The translations under genes and the position numbers were made by a program. 28,577 nucleotides of DNA from NCBI GenBank assembly GCA_015852425.1, contig JAAAIG010000497.1, positions 1-28,577 on the forward strand, written 5' to 3'. This DNA is from Gryganskiella cystojenkinii. Lineage: Eukaryota > Mortierellomycota > Mortierellomycetes > Mortierellales > Mortierellaceae. How positions within the stretch are numbered: the first letter of the stretch is position 1; each line of letters starts with the position of its first letter. Of the stretch, positions 1 to 12,400 are shown piece by piece. The notes below the pieces were generated by a model. That model worked only from the letters and a program-made list of their open reading frames with translations, was not told where the DNA came from and searched no databases.

Positions 1-61
1 GTAATACTTCCTCAAACAACCTAATAACAAAAAGGGAAACAAAAGCACCCAGCCTAAAGTC

Positions 62-3000
62 ATGGCGGCTCTGATCTCCTCGTCGACCATAACCCTTGTA
101 CAGACACCCTTGGGTCTGAAAGGATGGATCAAACGCAAGTTCAAATCCAAACGCAAAAGCAAAAGCAACCACGTCAAATCCACTGGCACATCCTTTTCAC
201 AATCACACTCCTTCTCATCGGTCTCCACGTCTTCTACCTCAACAACTGCCACGGCTACTTCTTTGACTTCAACCTCTCCAGAACAACCAACGTACCTGTC
301 CACGCCTTCGTCCTCCACACCCTCAATGCCCTCAACCGTGAGTCCTCTCAGTGGTAACACAGCATCCCACACACCTCAAAAGAAATCCTCGGCGACTACA
401 ATTGGATCGACGGTGGCTCTTCTTCGGGTTCCTCTTCCACCACCTCCTTTGGTTCCTACTCCTCCTCGTCCTCCTGCCTCCTTATTTTCTCTTCCTAATC
501 AAAATCAAAATCAAAAACAGCAACTGCAATCTCAGCAACAGGAACAGCAACTTCAGTATCAACAACAGCGACAACAACTACCACCCTCCCCCTCATCCTC
601 AATCTCAATCTCGAGCATCTCGACATCCCCTCTCTCACTTTCACCTGTTGTTCTTCAAGGTGGTGCTAGTGCTCACTTGACCCCTTCTCGTCCTCTTCCC
701 CGATCCTCGTCTTTGACTGTTTCTTCTTATCAACAACAGTCATCTCGACCAAGTACAAATCGTGCTCTTTTGAAATCCACGAACACGAACACGAACACAA
801 GGACAACCGCAGCCACAATTTTATCAGAGGAGCTCCAAGAGCCGGTTATCGTGGCCTCGGCAACACGAAGCACGGATGCGAGTTTGATGACATACAGCCA
901 CCACCCTCCACAACAGCAAAATTTCGATCATCCACCACCAGTCGTTATTTCCGCCTCTTCTCAAACGTTGCCATTTTTACCTTGGAACAATAGCAGGAGC
1001 AATTCTCCCGCCATAATTGTTGCTTCCTCTTCCACTTGTGACCTCGTCTCTCTTCCATCCTCGTCTTCTTCCCTTTGTCTTGCACAAACTCAGCCTCTCT
1101 CTCAAGCACTTCAAGACAATTGTGACAACAACAAGAACGACATCAACATCAACGACGACAACCAGGAACGATCCACATTTACCTTTTCGCAGAAACAACA
1201 ACAACAGCAGTTTCCACGTTCTGTTCCTATCTCATATTCCTCTTCTTTTGTTATCGACAACGTTCAGACTTCACCTCCATCGACACCGATCCCCAGAGCT
1301 ATACCCGAACCGCCTGTAGTCACCCAACATTACCAACACCAACAAAATCGACAGCAAGAACAGCAAAACCCATCGCAGCAGCCTCCTAGGCAGCAAAAAC
1401 AAAAAGACTCTGCGAATCGATCATTCACTTCTTTATCCTCTCAGCTCTTGGCTGCAACTGCCTCGACTCTGTCGCTCTTTGCCTCTCCACAAAAAGAGTC
1501 GATCACATCTCCTCCTGTAAACCAGAATTCATTGCTACGACAACAACAACAACAACGATCCTCACCCTACCGACTCCAACGGCAACAACGGCTACAACAA
1601 CAACAACAACAACTGCTACAGCAAAAGCTACCACTGGACTACCGCCATCACCAGGCCGTCCCGCAACGTTCGGACCATTATCTGTACAATAGCCATCGAA
1701 ACGATACCCCAACCGAGCATACCTTTTCTTTCATGTCGTCTTTTCATACACCTTCGTCACAACCGAACCAGCGTTTCCATCCTCAGAAACAACATCAACA
1801 AAACAAGGTCTATCTGTCGCAGTCGACAAAGATGTTCAAGAGTTTCTCCTCCCGTTTTGGAGCCTCGACCGAGACTTTGCCCGTGGTCGAGACTGTGGTA
1901 TGGTCCTTTTTTTATTTTATTTTTATAACAATGATTACGTTTTTTTTTCATTTGCCATGAAAACAAAAACAGGGGTGCAAAACAAAGAGGAAAGGAAAGA
2001 AAAAGAAAAAAAAGATCCACAACACAAATAACCTCCACAGCACAAAAACCGTCATTTTTCACCTGATCTCTAACGGACATTTTTAACCTTTCTTTTTGTG
2101 TTCCCCTCCTCTCGGGCATATTTTTTTTACTGTCATTTCAACAAAACAGGCTCAAGAATACGCAAGAACAATCAAGGCCTTGTGGCGCATGGTTGAGGAA
2201 GAAGAGCTCTCCCAAAGGATGGCCGATGCCCGGACGGAGGATGAACGTGAACAAATCATTCTCGAACATACACAACAACAACTTCATAATCAAAATCCAT
2301 ACCAACACCAACGAACCTCGTCCTCTTCTTGGTTGTTACCCATGCACGTACAGACTCAACGAACCTGTGCCTCTTCACTGACAGCGACGTCGTCTTCACA
2401 GAACAAGCGTGCCAGTCATCAAAGTGGACTCACGACTGGCAGTCGGTCCAGCATGGGCACCTACGTGCAACCGCAACAGAATAACAACAAGGCCTCCCAG
2501 GACGACCAGCGACACCTTCAACGCAGCAAGACCGCGCCGACCGAGACGCTCGCGACCTCAGTTACACGCCACCAAATGCAAAGACAACAACTATCGCGAA
2601 ACGAAAGTTTGCCTCATCGTCAGCCTCACCATTACTCGGTCCCACCAACTTCCTCGACTCTTGTTAATGCTACTTGTGGCGGTCAAGCTCAAAACAACGC
2701 CTCGTATCAGCGCCGGTCTGTCCCTAACCCGGTTCGGAACTCCATGATGTTGATGATGTCGACGATGCGACCCCTTTCCCAGATCTCAGATGCGACCTCT
2801 TCCTGTGAGGACAATGACGACGTTGATGATGATGATGATGATGACGGTATCATCCTCTCACCATTCTCGCCCTCCTCTTCAGTTTACTCTTCCGAGTTTT
2901 ATGTCAACGACATGAATGCCAAGTGGAAGAAGGACCTCAAGGGACAACCAACGACATTGAGTATAAATCAGAACCTCAAGGAATCATCTTTGCCCATGCT

Positions 3001-3553
3001 CTCGTCCAGTGTCCAACAGGCGGCCCAAACACTCCAAAAACATGATCATTGTACCATCGAGGAACGGATATGGATGGAGGAAGACTGGCGCTTGCAGGCA
3101 CGGTTACTCAAAAGTGCAGATATCCCCATGACACCATTGTGTTCAAGTAAGAAACCGGTCCTGGCCAAGAAGGTTCTTCGAGTGACGCAGATCAAGAACA
3201 ATGATGCTGTCATCGATGACAACGACGACGACAACGATGTCGACTCTGTGATAGATCCCGACTTGCTTTCGGCCGAGTACCGAGAAGCGTTTCTGAGACG
3301 TTGTTCCAACTTTGAGCCTGAACCCAAACGTCAAGATGCTGAGGCGGATGAGGATGAACGTCAGGGAGCCAGAGCGTTTTGTGATCTCGAGTTTGGGAGG
3401 GGACGCTTTCATTGTGGTGAAAAGTATGAGGTGGAGGAGGAAGATGACGAAATTGTGATTGCGCACAAGATTGGAGTGCGATCGAGTCGATTGATGCAGT
3501 GGGGGACGTCTCCTGGTTTCAATGCCACGGCTGGTGGCAACCCAGCTCTCTAA
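62..3553 (+). CDS. Q/S-rich low-complexity protein, function unknown (2 exons)
   Basis: Exons are 62-1897 and 2150-3553, joined in phase 0 across a GTATGG...ACAG intron, giving 1079 aa. I do not recognise the family. The N-terminus has a short hydrophobic stretch, then a strongly basic segment (about residues 20-37, rich in K/R) that could bind membrane or act as a nuclear signal. Residues about 40-610 are Ser/Thr/Pro-rich with many glutamine runs encoded by CAA/CAG. Exon 2 opens with an ordered, probably helical segment (about 613-655, containing KALWRMVEEEE), the part most likely to be conserved. An Asp run lies near residue 834. The last 150 residues are charged and may be folded. The ATG at 62 is the first in frame and sits in a good context, but only 61 bases of upstream sequence are visible, so a more distal start cannot be excluded. 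The gene model is likely right; no function is proposed. Confidence 0.72.
1898..2149 (+). other. Intron of the Q/S-rich gene
   Basis: A 252-base intron with GTATGG donor and AACAG acceptor. It is rich in poly-T and poly-A, contains in-frame stops, and separates two exons whose frames join exactly in phase 0. Confidence 0.75.
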
Positions 3554-4663
3554 TCGAGTACCAAAAAAAAAAAAGGATAAAAAAAGACCACCCTCCCGAA
3601 AAGCTGTTGATTAGCAAAAAAAAAAAACTGTAGACTCATAGCATCCCTTGTAAAATAATATCATGACCCTTCACATACAGCATGTTTGATGAACAAGATC
3701 TCGATGGTCATCATGATGACGGACCCGCCTTTGTTCGCCTTTTCGGGAGTTCTTCATTCCGCGAAAAGAAAATTTTCTTCCCGCAGAGAACAGCGACGTG
3801 GCAATCATGACGAAAAATGCCTGTTCTGAATCGGGGCCAATCGATTCATTTTGGAGGTTCGTGGTGTGTGCGCGCTTTTTTATTCCCGACGCAAACCCAT
3901 GTCTTTCAGTTTCTTTTGTTTTCTTCATTACTCATTGACAACAATCAAGCCTTGTTCTCACTCTTCATTCCTGCTTCTGCTTCCATCTGTTCATCCTTCA
4001 ATAGCAAACAGCCAAGGAACGACATTGCAAAAAGCGAGTGAACCGGCTTTTTCTTTTATTTTTTGAGCTGTCTGTGGTGACAGGAGTGACCGTTTCTTGT
4101 CGCTACCCCAATATTAATATTATTCTTTTTCTCACTCACTTTGCACCCCATTCCTTCTTGTCCCAAAAACACTTTGCCCTTGTCGGGTCCTCAAAACCCA
4201 TGCCCCACCACCACCCCGACACCTCCTTCTCTCAACCGACAACTTTCCTACCGCGTCTTCCATTCCCTTTTTGATCCATTTTCCATTCCATTCCTTTATT
4301 TTTTTTGCAGTGTGTTCTTGTGCCCTTGTTGTCCAGACCTCAGCTACTTTCGACTTTTCATTTTCTTTTTCTGCTTAGTTTTCGCTCTTTGCTCCTTACA
4401 AAACCAAAGCCTTCTTGTGCTGGCTGCTTCTTACAGAGAGACATCTCATTCATTGCCTCGTCTCTCTTCTCATTCCCTCCTTTTCTTTGCCTCTTTCCAT
4501 CGTTTTCTTCATTCATCTGATTGTTCCTTAATTCCATTCTCGTCAACAGCCTTTTCAACAAATCGCATACAGTCATTTGGGGTCAACTCCTTCAACAGGA
4601 AGACCTACCTACCAGAGAGTGAGTTCCCCGCCTCCCCAGTATACCACCACCTCACCTTCAACG
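3554..4663. other. Intergenic: 3' UTR of upstream gene and promoter/5' UTR of NVJ2-like gene
   Basis: The first 110 bases hold two A-runs and an AT-rich segment (about 3655) that could direct 3' end formation. From about 4100 to 4560 the + strand is very pyrimidine-rich (C/T tracts), as is common upstream of fungal genes. Open frames here are by-products of the CT bias and begin with non-ATG codons or lack any recognisable protein. No gene is seen. Confidence 0.6.
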
Positions 4664-7600
4664 ATGCACCCATATATCTTTTGTTACCTCCTCGGTGGGC
4701 TGACGTTTATCCCAATCATCGTCCTGGTCACGGTCGCAATCCTCTGGATCCGTCTACCGACCCTCGACCGCTCACAACCGCGCCCAACCGATCTACCCTC
4801 TCCTCATACCTTACGGGAACAGCTCGAAAAGGGTAATCATTCCGCCACAACCCTTGGAAAATCGTCCTCAGCCTCAACTGCCGAATCAATATCTCGCAGC
4901 GGCAGTGTCCGCAGACGGACCTCGACCAAAGTTCGCTCCCGATCCGTGCATTTGCTTCAGTCTCAATCATATTCTTCAACCTCTGTCAACTCGGGACTTT
5001 CCGCGTCCTCATCAGCGTCCGCCCCTGCTCGCTTAAAAGGTGCCGAATCGTTTGCAAAAACATCACTCAATAGTGATCAGGACGATAAAGAACAGCATCA
5101 ACAAGAAACCGATCCTGAAGAGAGCGAGTCCGATCAGGACGAAGACAAAGAGGATGATGGTGTTTCAAGCGACGACCAGGATGATACCACACTCGATGGC
5201 GAGGCTGCAGCCGTCGGGACTACGAAAACCACTACTTCTGCAACTGCTGCTGCTGCACGGGAACCGGATGTGTTGATGCAGGCGGACCCGAACTTGAACA
5301 AAGAAGGCTACGTACGTATGACCCGTGTCCCGCGCCTGGGTCCCGCGGCGGAATCGATCTCGGATTACATGACCAACATGTTGTTCCAACCCAAAAATGC
5401 TCGACCAAAGGATTCGTACTACGCGGTCTTGCGATATGATACCCTTTTCTTGTACGAGAGCGATCAGCAACGGGATTGCAAGTCTGTGCTGCCGATGAAT
5501 CTTTACGAGGTCAAGATATTCCCCAAAAACCTGCCCGATAACGAAGTCTTTAACAAGGAACACCCTATTCAGATCAAACGGAAGTCCGACGCTCCTGTCT
5601 CCAGTCACAGCATCATGGACAATGGCCAGGATGAATATTACATCTTTATTCATACACCGGTCGTCAAGGAGGATTGGTAAGGGTTATCTTGTCGTTTTGA
5701 TCTCGGGGGAGTGGGAGATAAGCAGTGGTTGTACAGGAGTGTGAATAGGAGGGTAAATGGGGGAGGGGGGCTGACAGTCAAACGTTCGTTCCCGTGCAGT
5801 TCAAAATTTTCTACGTTTTGTATTGTCTTGGCGAAGCATGCGATCTGGTGATTCGACAACAACAAGTAACCCAGCCCTTTCATTCTTGGTTCTCCTTGTT
5901 TTTTTTTGTTGACACGCCCCCAACTAACAGTTTTATTTTGTTTTGTTTTCTTTGTGACCCCAAACTACTTTTTTTCCTGTTCTTAGGTATCTGGCCCTGT
6001 TGTACGCATCCAAATTGAGAAAGCCGGGCACAAAACAAAAGATCCAGGACAAGGCCCAGTTTGATCAGGAAGCGATTCAGAATCATATCAAGATCCTTCA
6101 TTCCGACAAACATCATGAACATACCCGATGGTTCAACTCTTTCTTGGGGCGGATCTTTTTGGGTATTTACAAGACACAAAAGATTCGAGATATCTTTATC
6201 GCCAAGATTACGCGCAAGACGTTGAAACTCAAGAGACCCTCATTTCTGGGTGAAATCAAAGTTCGGTCGTTTGATGTCGGCCACAGTATCCCATATATCA
6301 CCCGGACAAGGTTACACGACCTGGCGTTGAATGGCGAATTGACAGCAGAGTTTCATCTGGCTTACCGAGGAGGTGTTCGGGTCGAGATCGAGGTCGATGT
6401 CGGGATTGGTCTCGCAAGTTTGAAACCGGTCAAGGTGACGATTGTGCTCGCGGTTCTTGTAAAATCGATTTCGGGTATGATGACGCTCAAGATCAAGGCC
6501 CCACCAACAAACCGGTTCTGGATCGGATTTCAGGAAGCCCCAGTGATGGATATTGTGATTGAGCCGATTGTTGCAGATAAGGCGATCAAATTGAACATGG
6601 TCTTGAGTGCGATCGAGGCCAAAATCCGAGAGGCGATGGTGGAGGCAATCGTCTTACCAAACATGGACGATTATCCGTTCTTTGACTCGCGTGGTACTGG
6701 AGGTATCTTTGAGGGCGATGAGGAAGTTGTCCCCGTAAATCCGGAGGACAGTGATACCGAGTCGTCGGTCCCAACGGTCAAGAACGGAAAGAAGAGCCAT
6801 GGTAAAGCCGTAGGTGGACGTCGAGGAAGTGAGAGTTCATTCAATTCGGAGCATGCGCCACCCACTCTTGATGGGACGGATCGAAAGCCATCTTGGAGTT
6901 CGACAGGCACTGACTCGGACGCTGACCCAGAGTCCTTGCCGATTGCGTCTACGCCACCAAAACCAAGCTTATACTTGAACCAACAACATATGGGTACCAG
7001 TGCCGGAAGCGTAACCTCGAATGCCAATGTTATCGCCAATACCATGGCCGCAAAATTCAAGCGGTTCTCGCAAGCACATTTTTCGACAAAGTCAACAGAC
7101 TCGTTGACCGACGCCACCACGAAATTGAACACGAAGCCGACTGTTGCGACGTCGATTGCCACCGCTATTCGGACATTACCCTCAGTTACAGCACATTCGA
7201 GCAGCAGCAGCAGCAGTACCGCGGGCAGCAGCAACGCTTCAAAACTTCAATCGGCTTTGCCAAAGCTCTCGGCGTTGAATGATGCGGTCGCAGATACGCA
7301 TGGACCCCGGATCTTTTCGTCCTCGCCTGCAAATGGACCTCTGAAGAAGGATTCTTCGACCTCTCTCCGACGACTCGCCACGCTAGAGTCTCCTACAAGC
7401 GATGATTCAGAAAGTGGTGGTTCGGAGGATGTTCTGACGCCGACTGGTAACGATCTCGTGTACCAGTCTCTCAGTTCTCCTATCAAGACCTCAACCTCGG
7501 GCACATTCTCGGCTTCACAGCAACCTTCCTCCAACCGACTGGAATTCGATACGTTCCCTCGATCAGCGGGCCTTCGGAAATGGGATAGCGCTCCTGCGAA

Positions 7601-8723
7601 CAAGGCTGATGGAGCCTCTGGAAGCGAGAGTGGCACTGGTATGACTTCGTCGTCATCGTCTCATATCGGTATTGCGGGTATCCTCGAGGGCAATCGACCA
7701 GCCTCAAACTCTGTCTCTGGTACTGCGATCTCTGTTCAGGGGAACCTTGCAAACCTATTCTCAAATGAACGGAAGAACAAGAACCAAAACGAAGCTAGTA
7801 CAGTACATGTGGAACTGGATCAAGACAGCAAGTCGGAGAGTCAACCGATCGTCAGCAATAACAACAACGGCAACAATACCACGGGCACAAGCAACAATGC
7901 TCTGGAGCATAATCGCAAGAACAGTAGTGACAGTCTGATGTCGTTCAAGATGAAGAAAGATTTACTCCTGAAAAAGATTACGAGCCACGGTAGTAACAGC
8001 AACAGCAGCAGCAACAGCAGCGTCCACGAGGATGACCTTGAGGGAAGTGGAGGAGGGTCAGGTCAAGTCGCCGCTTCTAGTCCTCGCTCGTCATTAGCCA
8101 AGGTCGGAGGTCTTTTGGGTCATCGTCGGAGAGGAAGTCTACCCGCGGCGAACAACAATACCAAGGGTGCGTCGTCGCCCCTGAACCCAATGCAGCGGAC
8201 GACGGAACAGGAGGAAGAAGAATCGGTCTATTCGATTCCCTCGGTGTCACTTCCGTCTTCAACCTCAACGACGCCTCGGAACCGGACGTGGCTTGAGCGA
8301 ACTCAATCTGGTGGTGCAGTACCGTCGTCACCTCGAAAACTGTCGACTCAAGACAAGGAGCTGTTTCCCTTGGGTCGCCCGTTCGAGAGTTCTTTGTCCG
8401 ACACTTCCTCCGCACCAGAAGCAAAATCAGGTTTGAAAACGTCCTTGTCGGACGTGGATCTTTCAAAGCTCCCGCCACCACCGAGTAGCACGCCTAGTAC
8501 AATCTCGTTCTCACCCTCGGTGTCTTCAAACTCCAGTGGTGGTAGTAGTAGTAGCAGTAGTAGCAGTAGTGGTGGATCGACCATGTCGTCTCGATCTGCG
8601 TATTTGCAGCAGAAATCGCAGCAAGCTCTTGGTGCGACCAAGGCCTGGGTGAAGCGATCGCTGGAGGACCGGAGGATCAGCGAAGATGATCCGTTGTTAT
8701 CAGGAAAGATGCGCCTGGATTAG
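4664..8723 (+). CDS. NVJ2: SMP-domain lipid-transfer protein, Nvj2/TEX2 family (ER contact-site protein)
   Basis: Exons 4664-5676 and 5987-8723 (GTAAGG...TTAG, the Trp codon split after its second base) give 1249 aa. Order of parts: an N-terminal membrane anchor (about residues 4-27, ending in ILWIRLP); a Ser-rich then acidic linker; a PH-like domain (about 210-350, opening with EGYVRMTR); an SMP domain (about 380-575), a TULIP-fold lipid tube; and a Ser/Asn-rich tail of about 670 residues. This TM-PH-SMP order is diagnostic for yeast Nvj2 and animal TEX2, which sit in the ER and move lipids, reportedly ceramide in yeast, at nucleus-vacuole or ER-Golgi contacts. The start was set at the first in-frame ATG, which puts the anchor at the extreme N-terminus as in the family. 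The tail is much longer than in yeast Nvj2 and ends near an acidic dileucine (EDDPLL). Family call is firm; the exact cargo is inferred. Confidence 0.92.
5677..5986 (+). other. Intron of the NVJ2-like gene
   Basis: A 310-base intron lying between the PH and SMP coding parts, with GTAAGG donor and TTCTTAG acceptor preceded by a T-rich tract. Splicing restores the continuous sequence KEDWYLALLYASKL across the junction. Confidence 0.9.
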
Positions 8724-8776
8724 GCAGGCCTCTATCTGAACATCCAAAAAGACAAACTTAGTTGTAAAACTTGTAC

Positions 8777-8782
8777 ATTAAA
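8777..8782 (+). terminator. Possible polyadenylation signal (ATTAAA)
   Basis: ATTAAA lies 54 bases after the NVJ2-like stop codon, in an A-rich context. It is the commonest variant of AATAAA, but fungal signals are degenerate. Confidence 0.4.
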
Positions 8783-9016
8783 AAGCAAAAACTGAAGGCA
8801 AACCTTTTGTGAAGGAAGACGATGTCCCGAAAAAAAAAAAAGTCAAATGCTAAGCCACCCATCCATCCAGGACTTGTCCTCAAAGACACGATCACGTTCA
8901 ATCGATGGCGATGTCGCCTTTTCGTTTTTTGTTCTCATTTCGAGTCATCCACGGCACCACCACCCTCCTCCTCCTCCTATCTCGTGCTTCTTTTTATTTC
9001 CGATTCACTTTACACG

Positions 9017-9032
9017 CACACACACACACACA
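9017..9032. repeat. CA dinucleotide microsatellite
   Basis: Eight CA units in an intergenic segment between the NVJ2-like and SAC3 genes. Confidence 0.85.
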
Positions 9033-9382
9033 TTCCTTCATCTCCAAGTGCTCTTTTTCCACTAGTCGTTTTCATCAATCACTGGAGAGAAAGAAGGCGC
9101 GATTTGCCCATCTACCAGCACGACGCCACACATTCGAAAGAAGATCGCGTCCTACTTCTCCGTCGACAGTCTTCGAGAAGTGTGGGACGACTCGCGAGGT
9201 AATACTCTTACTTCAAGGACCTTAAAATAGGACGGCTAATTTGTAACGTTTTTCACCATTGCTCACGACACTAATTGAATATCATTCTTTCGATGGCTTA
9301 AAGTTCTGGCTTCTACCACCTGAATTGTTCTTTGCCTCAAGCTCTGATTGCGGGAAACCAAAGAAACGCCGATCAGGATCAG

Positions 9383-9401
9383 GAGAGAGAGAGAGAGAGA
9401 G
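9383..9401. repeat. GA dinucleotide microsatellite in the SAC3 5' leader
   Basis: About nine GA units ending 65 bases before the SAC3 start codon. GA tracts in this position can be simple repeats or binding sites for GAGA-type factors; nothing here decides between them. Confidence 0.8.
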
Positions 9402-9465
9402 CGAGAAGCAGAGGGTATACGCCTTTTAGACTGCTCCCATCATCAGCAGGCCTCCCACTCCAACC

Positions 9466-12400
9466 ATGAACATGAGCTTCAACTCGCCCAAAGCCAATCG
9501 GGGCAACAACAATGGCCAGAACCAAAAACGGTCCAATGGGTTCTCTTCGCCAGCCCTGGGTGGCAGCAGCAACAACGATGACCTCAAGAACCCCGAGGAT
9601 GCAGAGAGTCGACTTGCCCGTTTCACCGCCGTACCGATAGGAAACCGTTTTGAAGAGGTTTGGACCCCCTACCATTCTTTGCTTTTTGTGTTCGTTTGCA
9701 GATGATACATTGATGATTGTTTCTTGGATCACTCTTTTTCTTTATTTGAAAACACGTCTCCCCCCACACCCTCACCACACTTTCTTTTGAGGTGGCCCTC
9801 ATGGTTCCTGAGAACCTGGCCTATTTCTTGCCAGTCGCCGCTTTTGCTTATCCATGGACGGGCGAAAAACGTGTACAGGACAACTTGGCGCCAACAAAAC
9901 ACAAATGAACGACTGTTCGAGTCTACCACTGCTCTGTTCAGGAACCAGGCCACCTTGTCGGGAACCTCACGCATCCTACTTCAATCTTCCAAATCACCCA
10001 CATCAACGAATACGAGACTCGACGACTGACGCGAAATCACCCCTCCCTACCCTTATTCTTTCCCCTTACCTCCTGTTATCCTGTGCTATCATGGGTTCCC
10101 GTCGTTGATTCAAAATTACCGTACCACGATCACTGTCTGAACGTTTTTCACCTGCTGGTTATTCTCGCTACCTGGACATGGCAACTGGGTCTTCATACTC
10201 TATGCGCACCGTCCTCGACATGATACAACTCCCGACCGGCTAGCTCAAAGAAAAACGTGTCCTGGAGCGTCAGGATGCGATCGACCGAGGCTTGATCCCC
10301 GACCCAAATGTACCAAGAAAGCTAAAGGACGCCATCACATTCGTCGGTACTTGTCAGGATATGTGTCCCGAGTACGAACGACACGAGCGTGAATATCAGT
10401 CAAACCTGGAGAAATATGAAAAAGTAAGCAGGATATATATTTGCCCAAAGCAGCGGATTATCGCATGTGGGATGTTCGTACGTTATGCTCATTATTTCTT
10501 GGCCCTTTCTTATATAATAGTTTGAGAACTCAGAATCTATTAATCACGCGCGGGCAGTCAAAGTTTTTACCAGACCAGCAGCAGGACTGGAGCAACCACT
10601 GCCTTCTGATGTTCGACCTCCGCACGTCCTACTGGTAAGTCAGCACGTATCGACATCTGATTTTGAGCCTACGATTCATTTTATTACGTTCTTGCTGCTA
10701 ACGACCATGTTCTTTTTACGATACTAGAGGACACTGGACTACTTGATCAAAGAAATTGTAGCAAAGACCGACCTGTCGGAATCGCACGCTTTCGTTCGTG
10801 ATAGAACTCGATCAATCCGACAGGACTTTACATACCAAAACAACCGTGGCACGGAAGCTGTCAAAGCCCACGAAATCATTGCGCGCTATCACATCCTGTG
10901 CATTCATCAACTCTGCGAAAGCAAAACGTTCAGTGCACAGCAGGAGATGGAACAGCTGCAAAAAGGTAGCCACTATTCAATTATCAGACCGCGCGAGCGT
11001 CATGAATTCCAGCCAAAATGCACTAATACTCGATCTCCTATCGTATGTTCTACGTAGTCTTGACGAGTCTGCAGGAGTACTACGATGATCTGCGGACGGA
11101 GGGCATTGTATGTGAAAACGAAGCCGAATTTCGAGCGTACCATATCCTGAGTCATTTACGAGACCCAGACATGATTCGACAGGCACAGCTGCTACCCAAC
11201 CACATCTTTTACAACTCATATATCCAAGTGGCGGCCGAGGTACATGCGCTTACGCGTCGGAGCAATGACATTCGACGTCGAGGCAAGGTTCAATCAGAGG
11301 CATCACCAAATTTCTTCAGTCGGTTCTTCAAAATGATCGCAGGACGAGCTACTACCTATCTCATGGCGTGTTTGCTCGAGGCCAACTTTGTTGAGATCCG
11401 CACAGGCGCCTTAAAAGCCATGAACAAGGCCTACCTGGGCCAACATGGCGGAATCGCTGTTCAAGATCTGATCAATATCCTGGGATTTGACGACATGGAA
11501 GAATGTGTTCTCAACTGTGAAGCACACGACCTCGCAGTGTCGATGCAAGGTGAACCAACTGTTGTTTTTGGCCGCAAGGATCCGACCCGTAAACGAATCT
11601 TCAAAGGTACGTGTTCATTGGACAAAATTGTCAGAGCAGTATTGTCAACAACTTTTGCAACTGAGAGTATTTGCTGATTTGCAAGCGAATTGATAGCATG
11701 TTTACTAAAGCAAGGTTTTGTTTCGACTTGGTGGACATCTAGAAACTGCGCTCGGGTTAAAACAACATCGAAATGAACGAATTGTCGAAGTCAAGCGCCA
11801 GCAATATTCCATCGAGGAGATTGTTTATGGAAAAACCCCAAGACCTCATGAAACACAGGTTGTAGATTCAGACCTAGTCCAACCCGTTGCAATCAGAGGT
11901 TACTCGGCACAAAGGGCACAGGGATATGCAGGGCCCAATTCCAGGCTGATTACGCCGTCCTTTTCTTCGACAACCGCCACATCCGGACTGACCACTACAT
12001 CAAGGCTGCCTGCCACCAAGCCTCCCGGTGGCGGGTTTGACTTTGCTGCGGCGGCAGCCGCGAGAGGTCTTGGAGTAGGAACTGCGGCGGCGACTGCTGG
12101 ACTAGGTGGGCTATCATCTTCAAGATCGGGGCATACCGGAGTAGGATCGAACTTTTCTGCAGATGTTGTCAAATCTGTCTTCGCCCCCATTGGATCTATC
12201 GTGAGATCCACTTCGCCAAACTCTTCGTCGGTCGTCTCATCTGCCTTGAATCCAGCAGCACCAGCATTCCAGCCATCAAGTAAAAGTCCTGGTCCCGATC
12301 TCGGTCCCAGCGCAGGCGCAGGAGATTTCTCGTTTGCTGGAAAGACCCTTTCAACAGGCCTCTTAGCCGGAAAGTCTTCAACCGGTTCATTCGCAGGAGG

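Larger units (their letters stand above)
8724..9465. other. Intergenic: NVJ2 3' UTR and SAC3 promoter/5' UTR
   Basis: Contains an ATTAAA polyadenylation-type signal at 8777-8782, a CA dinucleotide repeat at about 9017-9032 and a GA repeat at about 9383-9401, the latter in the probable 5' UTR of the next gene. Open frames here are low-complexity and match no family I know. Confidence 0.6.

Noticed and set aside
4577..4663. Upstream extension of the NVJ2-like protein
   Set aside because: The extra 29 codons begin with TTG, not ATG, and would bury the N-terminal anchor that is terminal in the family.
6671..7636. - strand frames opposite the Ser-rich tail of the NVJ2-like protein
   Set aside because: By-products of Ser/Thr codon bias; no recognisable product and within a well-supported exon.
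11607..11742. Alternative acceptors at 11711 and 11715 for SAC3 exon 6
   Set aside because: 11715 with the strong GTACGT donor gives the wrong frame. 11711 keeps the frame only with a weak GTGTTC donor. Starting exon 6 at 11743 keeps the strong donor, the frame and a plausible FKETALGLK junction.
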